64,000 nucleotides of DNA, taken from positions 124,001 through 188,000 of the forward strand of contig NZ_JBMNUS010000005.1 of the NCBI RefSeq assembly GCF_050946405.1, written 5' to 3'. This DNA comes from Pseudochelatococcus sp050946405 (lineage in GTDB: Bacteria; Pseudomonadota; Alphaproteobacteria; Rhizobiales; Beijerinckiaceae). This document shows, piece by piece, positions 42,730 to 50,364 of the stretch (position 1 is its first letter; each line of letters starts with the position of its first letter). The notes under the pieces are model-generated. The model did no database searches, was not told the DNA's origin, and was given only the letters and a program-made list of their open reading frames with translations. Both the position numbers and the translations under genes were made by a program.

Positions 42730-44196
42730 ATGATCAGTGCAGGCGACGCCTTTTCCGCCATCGAGCAGGCCATGGGCCGCATCCGCGCGGACGAGGGCAG
42801 GGTGACGGGCGTCATCGACGCCGCCGCGGCGGAGGCCACGCGGCTGCGTGGCGAGCAGGCGGCGCTCTACCGCGATCTCGCGCGCCTGCGCCTCGACGCG
42901 CTGGGGCAGGAAACCGTCGGGGGCGAGCTCGACGCGGCCGAGCGGCGCGCGCTTTCGGCGATGGAGGCGCACAACCGGCAGGTGGCCGCCATCCGGAACC
43001 AGCATGCGGCGCTGACGGAGGAGCTCGACAGGCTGCGGGCGGAGCGCGCCCTGCTCGCAACCGCGGTGCAGGAGGCCGCGGCGCGCGTCGACGCGCAGGA
43101 GGCGGCGACCGATGCGCGCCTTGCGGAAGATGTCGCCTGGCAGGCGCAGGTCGCGAAGGTCGACGGCGCGCGGGCGCGGGCGGAGGCGGCGGAGGCGAAG
43201 GCCCGGCAGGCGGAGGAGGATCGCGACGCGAAGTCGAAGCCCTATCTCGCCGACAGGCTGTTCGCTTATCTGTGGGAGCGCGGCTACGGCATGCCGCATT
43301 ATCGCGGCGGCTTCCTCACCCGCTGGGGAGACGCCTATGTCGCGCGCGTCATCGGCTACGAGCCCGCGCGGCAGAATTTCTTCATGCTCAACGAAATTCC
43401 CAAGCGGCTGCGCGAGCACGCCTCGCGCCTGGCCGCGGAGGCGCAGGAGGAAGAGGCCCGCCTCGCGGCGCTGGAGCGCGTGGGGCTGGAGAGCGACGGC
43501 ATCGCGGCGCTGGAGGAGGCCCACCGCCAGGCTGTTGCGACGCTCGACGCGATCGACGGCAAGAAGGCGGAGCTTGAGCGCGCCATCGCCGCGACGGACG
43601 AGCGCCGCACGGCGCTGATCGAGGGCGAGGGATCGGGCCTGCGCCGCGCGGAGGAAGGGCTCGCCGAGGCGCTGAAGCGCGAGGACCTGCGCGCGCTGCT
43701 CAAGGAGGCGCTGGCGACGCCGACACCCGACGACGAGCGCATCGTGCATCGTCTTCAGGAAATCGAGACCGGGCTCGCCCGCCTGACGCGCGAGGCGGAG
43801 GAAGCCCGCAAGGTCTCCGTGGAACTGGCGCGCAAGCGGCTGGAGCTTGAGCGCTCGCGCGACGACTTCCACCAGTCCGGCTACGAGCGGCAGGGCGGCG
43901 CGTTCATCAACGACAAGCTGATCGGCGATGTTCTGGGCGGCATCATCGGCGGCGTGCTGTCGTCCCGCGATCTGGGGGATGCGCTGCGCAGCGGCTATCG
44001 GCGCGGCAACCAGCCCAGGGATCCGCGCTGGAACCGCCCGCCGCCCTCCGGCGGACGCTCGTCCGGCGGTAAGTCGTCTTCGGGCGGTAAGTCTTCCGGC
44101 GGCGGCTGGGGCGGTGGTTTCGGCGGCGGTGGTTTCGGCTCCGGCGGCGGCTTCGGCGGTTCGGGCGGCGGCTTCAAGACCGGCGGGGGCTTCTGA
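42730..44196 (+). CDS. Long coiled-coil protein with glycine-rich tail, third gene of the operon
   Basis: 488 residues. Two long coiled-coil regions (about 40-175 and 225-380) flank a conserved-looking globular block (LADRLFAYLWERGYGMPHY; GGFLTRWGDAYVARVIGYEPARQNFFMLNEIP). After a short hydrophobic glycine-rich patch (LIGDVLGGIIGGVLSSRDL, about 395-415), the tail is Ser/Gly-rich with GGGFGGG repeats to the end. The architecture suggests a scaffold or bridging protein working with the two upstream products (4-bp gap). Function unknown. Confidence 0.72.
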   Translation: MISAGDAFSAIEQAMGRIRADEGRVTGVIDAAAAEATRLRGEQAALYRDLARLRLDALGQETVGGELDAAERRALSAMEAHNRQVAAIRNQHAALTEELDRLRAERALLATAVQEAAARVDAQEAATDARLAEDVAWQAQVAKVDGARARAEAAEAKARQAEEDRDAKSKPYLADRLFAYLWERGYGMPHYRGGFLTRWGDAYVARVIGYEPARQNFFMLNEIPKRLREHASRLAAEAQEEEARLAALERVGLESDGIAALEEAHRQAVATLDAIDGKKAELERAIAATDERRTALIEGEGSGLRRAEEGLAEALKREDLRALLKEALATPTPDDERIVHRLQEIETGLARLTREAEEARKVSVELARKRLELERSRDDFHQSGYERQGGAFINDKLIGDVLGGIIGGVLSSRDLGDALRSGYRRGNQPRDPRWNRPPPSGGRSSGGKSSSGGKSSGGGWGGGFGGGGFGSGGGFGGSGGGFKTGGGF

Positions 44197-44207
44197 AGTC
44201 CGAATTG

Positions 44208-44375
44208 GAGCAGTTTGCATTCAAATCGATCCATCGAATTGAATGCAAGTTGCGGCAAAATATAAAATTTAGAGCGGCGTGACGATTCCACTTGAATGCA
44301 CGCCGCTCTAGGCTTTTTCAAGCAAGGCGGATGCCGGCTTGTTTTAAGAAAACGCGTAAAATCAAAAAAGTTGCA
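44208..44375. repeat. Modular palindromic intergenic repeat, copy 4 (order B'-C-A'tail)
   Basis: Inverted module B (44208-44270), module C (44270-44310) and a degraded inverted tail of module A (TTTTTCAAGCAAGGCGG...GAAAACGCGTAAAATC). It lies between two convergent operons and could serve as a bidirectional terminator through the module C hairpin. Confidence 0.82.
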
Positions 44376-44412
44376 GGACGCCGTTCAAGGAGCGTCCTGC
44401 CGGCGAGGGGCG

Positions 44413-45135
44413 TTACGCCGCCAGATAGGCGTCGCGGATGTCGGGCTTCGCCTCCAGTTCCGCCACGGTGCCGGAAAAGCGGATGCGGCCTTTCTCGATG
44501 ATGTAGGCGCGGTTGGCGATCAGCCGGGCGAAATGCACGTTCTGCTCCGATATGAGGATGCTCAGCCCCTGCCGCTTCATCGCGAGGATGGCGTCGGCCA
44601 TCTGCTCGACGATCCTGGGCGCCAGTCCCTCGGTCGGCTCGTCGAGCAGCACGAGCGAGGGGTTGCCCATCAGGGTGCGGCCGATGGTGAGCATCTGCTG
44701 CTCGCCGCCGCTCATCTGGCCGCCGGGGCGCTTGCGCATTCCGCCGAGATTCGGAAACAACGTGTAGATCTGTTCGGGCGTCCAGGTGGCCGCGCCCGCG
44801 CGCGGCGGCTGGCGCCCCACCTCCAGATTTTCCGCGACGGTGAGGTCGGTGAAGATGCGTCGGTCTTCCGGCACATAGCCGAGCCCGCGGCGGGCGATGT
44901 CGTGGGTGGGCAGGGCCGAGATGTCCGCATCCTCGAAGATCACCCGGCCCGCGCGCCGGGGCACCAGCCCGACGATCGCGCGCAGCGTGGTGCTCTTGCC
45001 CGCGCCGTTGCGCCCGAGCAGGGCGACGACTTCGCCGGCGTCCACATCGAGCGCCACATCGAACAGGATCTGCGCCGGGCCATACCAGGCGTCGAGGCCG
45101 GAAACCCGCAGCTTCGGGGAAATGCGCGGCGTCAT
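44413..45135 (-). CDS. livF: Branched-chain amino acid/amide ABC importer ATPase LivF
   Basis: 240 residues. Walker A GRNGAGKST, signature MSGGEQQMLTIGRTLM, Walker B LVLLDEPTEGLAP, then LISEQNVHFA, a LivF hallmark. The upstream end overlaps livG by 4 bp. Last gene of a binding protein-permease-ATPase-ATPase operon. Confidence 0.95.
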   Translation of the reverse strand: MTPRISPKLRVSGLDAWYGPAQILFDVALDVDAGEVVALLGRNGAGKSTTLRAIVGLVPRRAGRVIFEDADISALPTHDIARRGLGYVPEDRRIFTDLTVAENLEVGRQPPRAGAATWTPEQIYTLFPNLGGMRKRPGGQMSGGEQQMLTIGRTLMGNPSLVLLDEPTEGLAPRIVEQMADAILAMKRQGLSILISEQNVHFARLIANRAYIIEKGRIRFSGTVAELEAKPDIRDAYLAA

Positions 45136-45911
45136 GCCCGCTCCTCCTGGCGCCGGTTGCGTTCAGAACGGTCCTCGCCCAGATAGACGGCCCGCACGCG
45201 CGGATCGCGGCGCACCTCCTGCGGCGCGCCGTGGGCGATGAGCCGGCCGTGGTCGAGCACCATCACGGCGTCGGCGTGGCCGAACACCACGTCCATGTCG
45301 TGCTCGGTGAACAGCACGCCGATGGTCCTTTCGCGGGCGATCGTCGCGGTCAGGCGCATCAGCGCGGCGCGCTCCTGCGGCGCCATGCCGGCCGTCGGCT
45401 CGTCCATCAGCAGCAGCCGGGGATCGTTGGCGAGCGCGATGGCGAGTTCGAGGCGCTTGAGGTCGCCGTAGGCCAGTTCGCCGCAAGGCTTGTCCGCCTG
45501 ATCGGGCAGGCCGACGAGCGTCAGCAGCGCGTCCGCCTCCGCCCGGCGAAAGGCGCCGGCGAAGCCGAGGAAGCCGAAGGCGCGGCGGTGGAAGGACAGC
45601 AACGCGACCTGCACGTTCTCGCGCACGGTCATCGAGCCGAAGGTGGCGGTGATCTGGAACGTGCGCCCCACGCCGCGCCGCCAGACGGCGGCCGGACGCA
45701 GCCCCGCGATGGACTCGCCGTTGAGGCTTATCGTGCCGGCGTCCGGCTTGATCTGGCCGTTCAGCATGTTGAAGCAGGTGCTCTTGCCTGCGCCGTTGGG
45801 GCCGATCAGCGCCAGAATCCGCCCCGCCTCAAGCGTGAAGGAAACGTCGCGCACGGCCTCGACGCCGCCGTAGGATTTCGCCAGTCCCGCGACCTCGAGC
45901 AGCGGGGTCAT
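45132..45911 (-). CDS. livG: Branched-chain amino acid/amide ABC importer ATPase LivG
   Basis: 259 residues. Walker A GPNGAGKST, the LivG-typical GVGRTFQI, signature LAYGDLKRLELAIALA, Walker B LLLMDEPTAGMAP, and LFTEHDMDVVF. ATG 45911 overlaps the permease stop (ATGA); the much longer open frame upstream runs through the permease and is not coding. Confidence 0.95.
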   Translation of the reverse strand: MTPLLEVAGLAKSYGGVEAVRDVSFTLEAGRILALIGPNGAGKSTCFNMLNGQIKPDAGTISLNGESIAGLRPAAVWRRGVGRTFQITATFGSMTVRENVQVALLSFHRRAFGFLGFAGAFRRAEADALLTLVGLPDQADKPCGELAYGDLKRLELAIALANDPRLLLMDEPTAGMAPQERAALMRLTATIARERTIGVLFTEHDMDVVFGHADAVMVLDHGRLIAHGAPQEVRRDPRVRAVYLGEDRSERNRRQEERA

Positions 45912-47758
45912 GACGCGGCCTCCGCCTTGCGACGGCTCAGGAGCGCCCCGAGCGTGCCCATGATGCCGCGCGGAAAGAGCAGCACCATGGCGACGATCGC
46001 TCCGCCCAGCACCAGCCGGGACAGATCCGTCTGGCTCATCAGCCAGATCGCGAGCGCCTTGTAGACGATGGCGCCGACGACGGCGCCCGATACGGTTTCC
46101 ACGCCGCCCAGCAGCACCATCACGAGGCCGTCGACGGAAACGGGAATGCCCATGAGATCGGGAAACACGGAGCCCTTGAGGAAGGCGTGCAGCGCGCCGG
46201 CGACGCCCGCGAACGCGCCGGCGATGACGAAGGCGAGCCATTGCAGCCGCGCGCGGTCGAGCCCGATGGCCTCCGCCCGCAAGGCGCTGTCGCGCGCCGC
46301 CCGCAGCGCGTAGCCGAAGGGCGAGAACACCAGCGCCCGCAGCGCCGCGACGCCGATGGCCGCGGCCGCCAGCGCCAGCCAGTAGAAACCGGCGGGGCTC
46401 GCCGCCCATGCCGTCGGCCATACGCCCAGCATGCCGTTGTCGCCGCCCGTGACCTCGACCCACTGGAAGGCGACGGACCAGACGATCTGGGCGAAAGCGA
46501 GCGTCAGCATGGCGAAGTAGACGCCCGACAGGCGCACGCAGAACCACCCGAACAGCGCCGCGCCGGCAAGGCCGAGGAGCGGCCCGGCGAGCAGCGCCGC
46601 CTCCATCGGCAGGCCCGCCAGCACGGCGAGGAAAGCCGCGCCATAGGCGCCGAGGCCGAAATACGCCGCATGGCCGAAGGAATCGAGCCCCCCGACCGTC
46701 ATGATGAATTGCAGGCTCGCCGCGAACAGCACGAAGACGGCGATTTCGGCACCCACCGTCAGGCCGTAGCTGTCCGCGAACAATGGCAGGGCGGCGGCGA
46801 GCGCGAGCAGGGCGGCCGCGCCGGCACGCTCCGGCGAGGAGAGGGGCCGCCATGGCCGCGCCGTGATGCCGGCCGCCGGCCGCGCCGCGCCGCCCGGCCG
46901 GCCGAAGAGGCCCCACGGCCGCAGCACGAGCACCACGGCCATGACCAGGAACACCAGCACGAGCGAAATGCGGGGAAACAGCAGGATGCCGAAGGCGTTC
47001 AGCTCCGACACCAGAACGGCGGCGAGAAACGCCCCCGTCACGCTGCCGAGGCCGCCGATCACCACAACGACGAACACTTCCACGAGAATGGCGAGATCCA
47101 TGCCGTGCGTGACGGTGGTGCGGGGAATTTGCAGCGCGCCGCCCAGCGCCGCCAGAAAGACGCCGAGCGCGAACACGCTGGTGAACAGCCATTTCTGGTT
47201 CACGCCGAGCGCGGCCGCCATGTCGCGGTCCTGCGTCGCGGCGCGCACCAGGATGCCCCAGCGCGTGCGGCGGAACAGCAGGTGCAGCAGGCCGAGCACC
47301 ACAGGCCCCAGCGCGATGAGCAGAAAGTCATAGGCCGGCACCCGGTGGCCCAGAACTTCCACCGCGCCGCGAAAGCCCGGCGCGCGCGGCCCCATCAGGT
47401 CGTCCGGCCCCCAGATCAGCACGACGAGATCCTGCACCATCAGCGTCACGCCGAAAGTGGCGAGCAACTGGAACAGCTCCGGCGCATGATAGATGCGCCG
47501 CAGCAGCAGCATTTCCATCAGTGCGCCGAGCGCCGCCACGATGAGCGCCGCCAGCACGATGGAGCCCCAGAAGCCGAACGCGCCGGAGAAGCGGTCCGTC
47601 AGCGTGAAGGCCATGTAGGCGCCGAGCATGTAGAAGGCGCCATGCGCGAAGTTCGTGACGCGGGTCACGCCGAAGATGATCGACAGCCCCGATGCGACCA
47701 GAAACAGCGACGCCGCGCTGGCGAGGCCGCCAAGAGCCTGCACGAGAATGAAGTCCAC
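45908..47758 (-). CDS. livHM: Fused LivH-LivM permease
   Basis: 616 residues uniting two permeases normally encoded separately. Residues 1-295 match LivH (LSIIFGVTRVTNFAHGAFYMLGAY at the N-terminus; GGLGSVTGAFLAAVLVSELN). A 25-residue linker (RPGGAARPAAGITARPW) leads into the LivM part (LQFIMTVGGLDSFGHAAYFGLGAYGAA; LRAARDSALRAEAIGLDRARLQWLAF). All expected helices (about eight plus ten) are present, with no frameshift. The fusion fixes a 1:1 ratio. Similar fused proteins are known in some Alpha- and Betaproteobacteria. Confidence 0.93.
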   Translation of the reverse strand: MDFILVQALGGLASAASLFLVASGLSIIFGVTRVTNFAHGAFYMLGAYMAFTLTDRFSGAFGFWGSIVLAALIVAALGALMEMLLLRRIYHAPELFQLLATFGVTLMVQDLVVLIWGPDDLMGPRAPGFRGAVEVLGHRVPAYDFLLIALGPVVLGLLHLLFRRTRWGILVRAATQDRDMAAALGVNQKWLFTSVFALGVFLAALGGALQIPRTTVTHGMDLAILVEVFVVVVIGGLGSVTGAFLAAVLVSELNAFGILLFPRISLVLVFLVMAVVLVLRPWGLFGRPGGAARPAAGITARPWRPLSSPERAGAAALLALAAALPLFADSYGLTVGAEIAVFVLFAASLQFIMTVGGLDSFGHAAYFGLGAYGAAFLAVLAGLPMEAALLAGPLLGLAGAALFGWFCVRLSGVYFAMLTLAFAQIVWSVAFQWVEVTGGDNGMLGVWPTAWAASPAGFYWLALAAAAIGVAALRALVFSPFGYALRAARDSALRAEAIGLDRARLQWLAFVIAGAFAGVAGALHAFLKGSVFPDLMGIPVSVDGLVMVLLGGVETVSGAVVGAIVYKALAIWLMSQTDLSRLVLGGAIVAMVLLFPRGIMGTLGALLSRRKAEAAS

Positions 47759-47813
47759 GATCTGCCTTTCCCGCCGCTGTTTCCGGTGAATGCCCCTTGC
47801 GGGTCATCCGGCG

Positions 47814-49055
47814 TCAGTTTCGCGGGCGAAGCTTCGCCGCCTCCTCCTCGGGCGGCAGATAGTCCGCGCCCTTGCGGAAGGCGAAATCCACCATCACGCC
47901 CTTGCCGTCCACCACGCCGGTGCGGCCGATATAGGCGCCGAGCGTGCTCTGGTGGTCGCCGGCGCGGTAGACGATGGGGCCGAAGGGCGTATCGACCTCG
48001 AGGTTCTTGCCGGCCCGGATCAGCGCCTCCGCGCCGGTGCCGTCGGCGCGGTCGAGCAGCGCCGCGACGCTCTTGACCGTCGAATAGCCGATGATCGAGC
48101 CGAGGCGCGGATAGTCGTCGTGCAGCTTGCGGTAGGCGTCGAGGAAGGCGGTGTGCTCGGGCGTGTCGATGCCGTACCAGGGATAGCCGGTCACGATCCA
48201 GCCTTCGGGCGTCTCGTCCTTCAGCGGGTCGAGATATTCCGGCTCGCCGGTGAGGTAGCTGACGACGGCGCGGTTCCTGAAGGTGCCGCGCGTGTTGCCT
48301 TCGCGCACGAACCGGGCGAGATCGGCGGCGAATGTGGCGTTGAGGATGGCGTCGGGCTTCGCCGCGTCGATGGCCTGCAACACCGGTCCGGGGTCGATCT
48401 TGCCCAGCGGCGGCCATTGCTCGGCCACGAATTCCACGTCCGGGCGCAGCTTCGTGAGCTGTTCCCTGAACACAGCGACGAAGGACTGGCCGTATTCGTA
48501 ATTGGGGGCGACGCTCGCCCAGCGCTTCGCCGGCAGCCTGGCGGCCTCCTCGGCCAGCATCGTCGCCTGCATGTAGTTCGAGGTGCGCAGGCGGAAGGTG
48601 TAGTCGTTGCCCTTCGACCACACCAGAGCGTCCGACAGCGGTTCGGAAGCGAGGTAGACCACCTTCTTCTGCCTGGCGAAATCGGCGAGGGCGAGGCCCA
48701 CGTTGGACAGGAAGCCGCCGGCGAGCATCACCACGCCGTCGCGCGACACCAGTTCGTTGGCCGCGGTCAGCGCGTCCGCCGGCTTGCCGGCATCGTCGCG
48801 CGAGATGACGACGAGCTTCCTGCCCTTGATGCCGCCGGCGTCGTTGATCTCCTTCAGGGCGAGTTCCATGCCCTTGCGATAGGGCTCGGTGAAGCCGGGC
48901 AGGGTGGAATAGCTGTTGATCTCGCCGACCTTGATCTCGCCCTGCTGCGCATGCGCTGCTGCACCCATCGCCAGCGACGCGGCGAGCGCGACGGCTGCCG
49001 CCTTGAAACCCGGCGCCTGCAAACCCAGCGCCTTCAAACCGGAAATCGTGATCAC
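47814..49055 (-). CDS. Branched-chain amino acid/amide-type substrate-binding protein
   Basis: 413 residues from GTG 49055, preceded by GGGAGGGG. The signal peptide ends near AAAHAQQ. Type I periplasmic-binding fold (IKVGEINSYSTLPGFTEPYRKG; INDAGGIKGRKLVVISRDDAGKPA; ANELVSRDGVVMLAGGFLSNVGLALADFA). The N-region of the signal holds a 15-bp repeat (GLKAL GLQAP GFKAA). LivK-like folds bind amino acids, urea, amides or aromatic acids, so the ligand is open. Confidence 0.9.
   Translation of the reverse strand: MITISGLKALGLQAPGFKAAAVALAASLAMGAAAHAQQGEIKVGEINSYSTLPGFTEPYRKGMELALKEINDAGGIKGRKLVVISRDDAGKPADALTAANELVSRDGVVMLAGGFLSNVGLALADFARQKKVVYLASEPLSDALVWSKGNDYTFRLRTSNYMQATMLAEEAARLPAKRWASVAPNYEYGQSFVAVFREQLTKLRPDVEFVAEQWPPLGKIDPGPVLQAIDAAKPDAILNATFAADLARFVREGNTRGTFRNRAVVSYLTGEPEYLDPLKDETPEGWIVTGYPWYGIDTPEHTAFLDAYRKLHDDYPRLGSIIGYSTVKSVAALLDRADGTGAEALIRAGKNLEVDTPFGPIVYRAGDHQSTLGAYIGRTGVVDGKGVMVDFAFRKGADYLPPEEEAAKLRPRN
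48996..49040. repeat. 15-bp in-frame tandem repeat (three units) in the signal peptide
   Basis: Three 15-bp units (48996-49010, 49011-49025, 49026-49040) sharing the pattern GCGCCT.CAAACC. They encode the GLKAL/GLQAP/GFKAA series before the hydrophobic core of the liv binding-protein signal peptide. Same period as the arrays at bkdA2-bkdB. Confidence 0.75.
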
Positions 49056-49426
49056 CGTTCGCCCCTCCCGCAGTGCGGCATGCTTCAGCCCCGCGCCACT
49101 ATATGACGCCCGGCACCGGGGCACATCAATAATATATTTGGCGTGCGCCCGGTGCGAAATCACCGGCGCGCGCTCTGCAACCGGTGAGCAGGGCTTTGCC
49201 GCATGTGCGAAAACATGCTGGTTATTCACCCGGTGGAGTGTATAGACTGAAACCCCTGTGAGTCCGAATGTCCGGCGGAATCCGTGCCGCCGGTGTAATC
49301 CGCGTTCCCGAAAGGGGGAACCGCGGGAGGAAGCCGATGCGCCGAAAGAAGGGCAGAAGGATTGCCCCGTCTCTTCCGGCAGCCGGCCCGCCCGTGATTT
49401 CCCGCCGTCCATGATCGAGCGATAGC
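49056..49426. other. Divergent intergenic region liv / fpr
   Basis: 371 bp, no credible gene. It must contain the promoters of both transcription units. A locally AT-richer stretch at about 49125-49140 (ATCAATAATATATTTGG) is a candidate promoter element for the liv operon; no named operator is visible. Confidence 0.4.
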
Positions 49427-50200
49427 ATGAGCAATTTCTTCAACGAGCGCGTCCTGAGCATCCATCACTGGACGGATACCCTGTTCAGCTTCACCACGAC
49501 GCGCGATCCCGGTTTCAGGTTCCGCACCGGCGAGTTCACGATGATCGGACTCAAGGTCGACGGGCGGCCGCTGCTGCGGGCCTATTCGATCGTCAGCCCG
49601 AGCTGGGAGGAGACGCTCGAATTCTTCTCCATCAAGGTGCCGAACGGCCCGCTGACCTCGCGTCTCCAGCATATTCAGGAAGGTGACACGATCATCGTCG
49701 GGCGCAAGGCGACGGGCACGCTGGTGCTCGACAACCTGCTGCCGGGCAAGACGCTCTATCTGCTCGGCACGGGCACCGGCCTTGCGCCCTTCCTTTCCGT
49801 CGTCCGCGATCCCGAAACCTATGAGCGCTTCGAGAAGGTGGTGCTCGTGCACGGCACGCGCTGGGCGCGCGAACTCGCCTACGCCGACCTGATCGAGAAG
49901 GAATTGCCGGAGCACGAATTGCTGGGCGAGGAAGTGCGGGGGAAGCTCGTCTATTACCCCACCGTCACGCGCGAGCCCTTCCGCCACGAGGGGCGCATCA
50001 CGGCGCTCATCGAGAGCGGCAAGCTGTTCGCGGACATCGGCCGGCCGCCGCTCGACAGGGAAACGGACCGTATCATGATCTGCGGCTCGCCTTCCATGAT
50101 GGTCGATCTGCGCACGCTCGTCGAGGGGCTCGGCTTCGATGAGGGCAGCAGCGGCGAGCCCGGCCATTTCGTCATCGAGAAGGCTTTCGCGGAACGCTGA
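49427..50200 (+). CDS. fpr: Ferredoxin/flavodoxin-NADP+ reductase
   Basis: 257 residues, subclass I bacterial FPR. FAD-binding RAYSIVSP (residues about 52-59), phosphate-binding GPLTSRL, NADP-binding LLGTGTGLAPFLSVVRD, and a C-terminal aromatic-poor tail (FVIEKAFAER) typical of the alphaproteobacterial type. Supplies electrons for iron-sulphur, heme and oxidative-stress reactions. ATG 49427 chosen from family length. Confidence 0.94.
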   Translation: MSNFFNERVLSIHHWTDTLFSFTTTRDPGFRFRTGEFTMIGLKVDGRPLLRAYSIVSPSWEETLEFFSIKVPNGPLTSRLQHIQEGDTIIVGRKATGTLVLDNLLPGKTLYLLGTGTGLAPFLSVVRDPETYERFEKVVLVHGTRWARELAYADLIEKELPEHELLGEEVRGKLVYYPTVTREPFRHEGRITALIESGKLFADIGRPPLDRETDRIMICGSPSMMVDLRTLVEGLGFDEGSSGEPGHFVIEKAFAER

Positions 50201-50364
50201 GAAGTCCGCGCGGTCGATGATTCGGTGTGCGCAACGCGGCGATCGGGGCCGATTGTCGCGGGAGGCGGGGCCGGCGGCGTTGTATATGTGAGTCGGATCT
50301 GTCGCGAAGGGAATCGATTCCGGTCCGCGGCGGCCCGGCAACACGCACGCAAGGCGATCGCCAG

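Noticed and set aside
44197..44412. Possible small RNA gene between the coiled-coil operon and livF
   Set aside because: The structured sequence is fully accounted for by repeat modules B, C and part of A shared with other loci.
50201..50364. Cobalamin riboswitch or NrdR box before nrdJ
   Set aside because: The gap is 164 bp and shows neither the conserved B12-box core nor an NrdR ATAT-type box. Only a 12-bp palindrome is present, which is not enough.
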